Positions 62,567 to 64,000 of a stretch of DNA of 64,000 nt are shown here, one piece after another (the stretch's first letter is position 1; every line of letters begins with the position of its first letter). The DNA is taken from assembly GCA_017963125.1 (NCBI GenBank), contig JAGCUA010000009.1, positions 62,001 through 126,000 on the forward strand. Direction: 5' to 3'. The translations under genes were made by a program, and so were the position numbers. The notes beneath the pieces were generated by a model, which saw nothing but the letters and a program-made list of their open reading frames with translations, made no database searches and had not been told where the DNA came from. The DNA is from a bacterium. GTDB lineage: Bacteria > UBP6 > UBA1177.

Positions 62567-64000
62567 ATGAAGAAAATTGTTTTTATTCTGATTTGTTTCT
62601 CGGCTGCGTTGATTATCTCTTGCGGCGACTCGGGAAGCAGTGAGAAGTGCGAGAGCAGTTTCGATTGTCCTATCGGAAAGGTCTGTTCCAACGGAATGTG
62701 CGTTTCTGAAGGTTCCGCTGATGACGGTTCCGGTGACGGAAGCAACGGCGAGATCCCCGATGAAGGAAACGGCGGCGGTTCAAACGGAGGCAGTTCGGGT
62801 AACCACGATGGCGGAGATACTGCACCCGATGATGACAGCGATTCTGCAACAGATCCCGAAGATATAACAGGAACCTGCGAACCTGGAAAAACGCAGAAAT
62901 GCGGATATCAGGGACCTGCAGGAACTGAAGATGTTGGTCCGTGCAAGGCTGCAACAAGAACCTGCAAGGAAGACGGAACATGGGGAAAATGCGAAGGAGC
63001 GGTAGAACCTGTTTATGAAAGCGGCGAAGAGCTCTGCACCAACGGCATTGACGACGATTGTGATGGTAAAGTCGATAACGGAACCGAAGAGGGCGGCTGT
63101 GCTTACTGGAACAACACTGAGGTTCCGGATGCTGATGCTGACGCAGATGTTGATCCCGGCATCATTGATGTAGGTTACACAGGTGATTACGACGATGCTT
63201 ATCAGCTTCCTGTCGATGTTGAAATATGCAACGACTCCTGTATTCCTATGAAAGCTGATTGTTTCCCGTCTGATATAAACGAGGGTGAATCAGGTCTCTG
63301 CAACCAGGTCGACGATGACTGTGACGGTATCGTTGATGAAGGCTGTTCTTGTACGGCAGGTCAGACTCAGCCGTGTTTCCTGGGACCTAAGAATTTCAGA
63401 GGTGTCGGAACATGCCATGACGGTGTTCAGACATGTAAAGTTACCATGAGAGCCGGTTCTACAGGAGTTTGGGGCGAATGTATGGGCGGAATCAGTCCGA
63501 AACAGGATGTTTGCGATAATGCCGACAACAACTGCAACGGCTGTGATGACGACAAACTCTGCTGTGCGCCGCCTATCAACTGTGCTTACGATCTTACGGC
63601 AGACGGAGATTTTCTCCCGTTTAAGTATAAAATAATTGACGGTAAGCAGATTTATGATACCGGTCATAAATTTAACGATGCAGACACGGCAACTTGGGAA
63701 TGGACTTTGACGAAAGGCCCGTGCGACATAGTTCTCAACAAAGTAAATTCTTTTGTTAAAGGCGGCAAAACTCTAGCAGAAGTCGGAGATATAAATACAG
63801 ATAACGGTACTCAAAACACTATTGTCAGCGGTGTCGGATTTTCTCAGTTCAAAGTTAAATTTAAACTTTCAGGAAATTACAAACTTCATCTCAAAGTTAC
63901 TCGTGAGAACGGTGAAGTTTATGAATGCGAATGGGTAATCACTGTCGTTTCTGAAGGTCTTAGAATCGAGCTCTGCTGGGATAGAAATACCGCAGTTGAT
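62567..64000 (+). CDS. MopE-like metal-binding-repeat lipoprotein, 3' end outside window
   Basis: At least 478 codons; open at the right edge. Lipobox IISC (Cys18). A Cys-rich head (CESSFDCPIGKVCSNGMC), then a Gly/Ser/Asp linker (about 45-100). Three copies of the MopE/putative metal-binding pattern follow: CTNGIDDDCDGKVDNG (about 161-176), CNQVDDDCDGIVDEGC and CDNADNNCNGCDDD. An Ig-like beta region starts near residue 320. Pfam's putative metal-binding motif (MopE_11 type) is named for the copper-binding MopE of Methylococcus. AGGAG lies 8 nt before the ATG. The frame was checked to the edge. Confidence 0.8.
   Translation, partial: MKKIVFILICFSAALIISCGDSGSSEKCESSFDCPIGKVCSNGMCVSEGSADDGSGDGSNGEIPDEGNGGGSNGGSSGNHDGGDTAPDDDSDSATDPEDITGTCEPGKTQKCGYQGPAGTEDVGPCKAATRTCKEDGTWGKCEGAVEPVYESGEELCTNGIDDDCDGKVDNGTEEGGCAYWNNTEVPDADADADVDPGIIDVGYTGDYDDAYQLPVDVEICNDSCIPMKADCFPSDINEGESGLCNQVDDDCDGIVDEGCSCTAGQTQPCFLGPKNFRGVGTCHDGVQTCKVTMRAGSTGVWGECMGGISPKQDVCDNADNNCNGCDDDKLCCAPPINCAYDLTADGDFLPFKYKIIDGKQIYDTGHKFNDADTATWEWTLTKGPCDIVLNKVNSFVKGGKTLAEVGDINTDNGTQNTIVSGVGFSQFKVKFKLSGNYKLHLKVTRENGEVYECEWVITVVSEGLRIELCWDRNTAVD

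Overview
The window is a densely packed stretch of about 64 kb from a Gram-negative, probably anaerobic bacterium. Outer-membrane signs are a carbohydrate-porin-like barrel, several lipoproteins with lipoboxes, and a lapA-lapB pair. Anaerobic or fermentative hints are oxygen-sensitive ThiH, a B12-binding mutase subunit and PFK. Myxococcota-like habits are Cys-rich lipoproteins with Asp/Glu/Ser/Thr linkers, MopE-type repeats, a CFI-box domain and short PilZ proteins. I infer an uncultured Myxococcota or former 'Deltaproteobacteria' lineage with moderate AT-richness, but no marker here fixes the taxon. No phage, insertion sequence, CRISPR array or rRNA was seen. One tRNA-Ala(CGC) is present. No gene-free stretch exceeds 300 bases.

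Layout. 1-4786 (minus): a gingipain-like C25 lipoprotein running off the left edge, an unusual secreted CFI-box/barrel fusion, and asd. 5018-12376 (plus): a B12-binding mutase subunit, gpsA-dapB-PilZ-hybrid kinase-glmU(N)-rqcH, and a CorC/HlyC protein. 12506-21901: a secreted protein with a GCSxLF tail, pyrH-frr, a MATE exporter, tRNA-Ala, a membrane-anchored protein, uup-pfk, and xseB-pgeF. 22164-28663: an accessory-looking block of three different dynamin-family GTPases, two small zinc-ribbon proteins and an acidic protein. 28835-32550: thiS-thiF-amidohydrolase-thiG-thiH. 32601-45043: a second ABC-F protein, an EGF-like lipoprotein, lexA, a porin, PrsW, lapA-lapB-lipoprotein-thioredoxin lipoprotein, era-ansA and a HAD phosphatase. 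45040-53201: a T2SSE_N/HD-GYP/receiver fusion, nagZ, comM, lon and a DUF1566 lipoprotein. 53335-64000: panD-PilZ-TM protein-CDF-hslV-hslU-TSCPD, a second GCSxLF-tailed protein, comF, ileS and a MopE-like lipoprotein running off the right edge.

The most unusual part is the GTPase block. Five genes (DLP1, DLP2, DLP3 with a C-terminal zinc ribbon, and two small zinc-ribbon proteins) are packed with 22 bp or less between them, or overlap. The promoter before the operon and the promoter before the acidic gene that follows it share a 34-nt module: a TTGGGC/GCCCA inverted repeat set exactly 10 nt before a TAYAAT -10 box. This suggests one regulator controls the operon and its companion, and that they form one membrane-remodelling system, possibly for stress or phage defence. 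That role is inference.

Other points of note: a short C-terminal tail (GCSxLF) shared by two unrelated secreted proteins; a secreted protein with a second signal peptide and ribosome-binding site inside its reading frame; a perfect inverted repeat between the -35 and -10 boxes of lexA; and a recurrent sigma-70-type promoter with a fixed 16-bp spacer before at least ten genes.
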